This document shows, piece after piece, positions 6,941-7,395 of a DNA stretch of 7,395 bases. The position numbers and the translations under genes are program-made. The stretch spans positions 1 to 7,395 of the forward strand of contig JAFDHU010000072.1 of assembly GCA_019308625.1 (NCBI GenBank), read 5' to 3'. The notes below the pieces were generated by a model. It was given only the letters and a program-made list of their open reading frames with translations. It had not been told where the DNA came from and did no database searches. This DNA is from Deltaproteobacteria bacterium (GTDB taxonomy: Bacteria; Desulfobacterota; Desulfobaccia; Desulfobaccales; 0-14-0-80-60-11). Each line of letters begins with the position of its first letter. Position 1 is the stretch's first letter.

Positions 6941-6962
6941 CCCTGGAACCGTGGCTCCGGGG
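6941..6962 (+). other. Stem-loop immediately after the motE stop
   Basis: CCCTGGA (6941-6947) pairs with TCCGGGG (6956-6962) around an 8-nt loop, giving seven pairs of which one is a T-G wobble. It begins directly after the motE stop codon. No T tract follows, so it is not a standard intrinsic terminator. It could protect the 3' end of the upstream message, cause partial termination, or be chance in GC-rich DNA. It coincides with the longest gap in the window (90 nt), where an operon break is plausible. Confidence 0.35.
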
Positions 6963-7030
6963 GATGATATTGAATCTGGTGGGGGATTATGGTAGGGTGC
7001 AGAAAACCCAACGCGACAAGGGGGTGTCCC

Positions 7031-7395
7031 ATGTCGGAAGCTGTGCCCACCTCGCCCCGCGAAGCCATAATCATCTTTCATCTGACCGACCGCCTCAAAT
7101 CCGAGCTGCTGATTGCCTCCAGCCTGCTGAACACCGTGCTGCAGCTCAGGGATGCCGAACAGGCGGGTGGGCGCAAGGTCCTGACGGAGTATTTCCGGGC
7201 CCTGGACCGGGAGGTGGCCCTGAGTCAAAGCATGATCAAAGACCCGGAGATGGTGCGGGTCCAGACCGTGATGACCGGACTGGTGGGCATGGTGAACGCC
7301 GGCCCCCTCCATGAGGTCCAGGGGCACCTGACCTGGGTGATCACCAACATGACCACCCACGCCCAGCGGGCCATGCAGTTTCTTATGGACCGAAA
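7031..7395 (+). CDS. Unrecognised helical protein, 3' end outside the window
   Basis: An open frame begins at ATG 7031 and continues without a stop for 121 codons to the window edge. An AAGGGGG box lies just upstream (7019-7025). I do not recognise the family. The predicted product begins MSEAVPTSPREAIIIFHLTD and looks entirely alpha-helical. It is rich in Leu, Met, Val and Gln, has no transmembrane segment or signal peptide, and contains few cysteines or glycine motifs. One segment (about 72-95) reads as an amphipathic Met/Val helix (VRVQTVMTGLVGMVN). The frame has the same GC-ending codon use as the upstream genes and no competing frame is better supported. In related clusters fliK, flgD or flgE often follows motE, but this N-terminus resembles none of them. 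It may be a small flagellar accessory or chaperone-like protein, or the start of an unrelated gene. That is speculation from position only. Confidence 0.75.
   Translation, partial: MSEAVPTSPREAIIIFHLTDRLKSELLIASSLLNTVLQLRDAEQAGGRKVLTEYFRALDREVALSQSMIKDPEMVRVQTVMTGLVGMVNAGPLHEVQGHLTWVITNMTTHAQRAMQFLMDR

Noticed and set aside
6970..6993. Possible sigma-70-like promoter (TTGAAT and TATGGT) before the last ORF
   Set aside because: The two boxes are only 12 bases apart, well below the usual 16-18, and each matches the consensus weakly. No sigma-54 -24/-12 pair was found either.
6458..7360. A 300-codon open frame on the minus strand across motE and the final ORF
   Set aside because: It is antisense to a recognisable MotE-like gene and to a frame with a good start and ribosome binding site. 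It has no family resemblance, is rich in His, Gln, Gly and Pro, and is expected by chance opposite GC-rich genes.

Overview
The window is a single-strand, tightly packed flagellar basal-body and export cluster, entirely on the + strand: flgB, flgC, fliE, fliF, fliG, fliH, fliI, fliJ, a MotE/YlxF-like gene, and the 5' part of an unrecognised gene that runs off the right edge. Every recognisable gene belongs to the rod, the MS ring, the rotor switch or the type III export ATPase complex. The DNA is GC-rich with strongly GC-ending codons, which is why long shadow ORFs appear on the opposite strand. The order flgB-flgC-fliE-fliF-fliG-fliH-fliI-fliJ-motE is shared by Bacillus-like Firmicutes and by deltaproteobacterial lineages. 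The GC content and protein style favour a Desulfobacterota/Syntrophobacterota-like bacterium. That placement is inference, not proven here.

Layout. Positions 10-707 carry flgB and flgC, coupled by an ATGA overlap. After 77 nt come fliE (785-1072) and fliF (1105-2760). fliG starts on a GTG at 2797 behind a GGAGG box. fliH (3823-4512) overlaps fliI (best start 4502) by 11 nt, and fliI overlaps fliJ by ATGA at 5824-5827. An 82-nt gap with a small hairpin leads to motE (best start 6374). Just after the motE stop is a 7-bp stem-loop, then an open frame from 7031 to the window end. No gap exceeds 100 nt.

How the genes work together. FliF forms the MS ring in the inner membrane, and its C-terminal tail holds FliG, the rotor component that takes torque from the stator. 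FliE joins the ring to the rod, and FlgB and FlgC form the proximal rod. FliH, FliI and FliJ form the cytoplasmic ATPase complex that feeds the export gate. The MotE-like protein is a membrane-anchored coiled-coil protein with an MgtE-N-like end, probably acting at the stator or in the periplasm.

Nothing here looks like a wholly new system. The two most unusual points are a FlgC of only 105 residues, whose ends are well conserved but whose central segment is missing, and the unidentified helical ORF at the position where fliK or the hook genes would usually follow. No RNA genes, mobile elements, CRISPR arrays or convincing promoters were seen.
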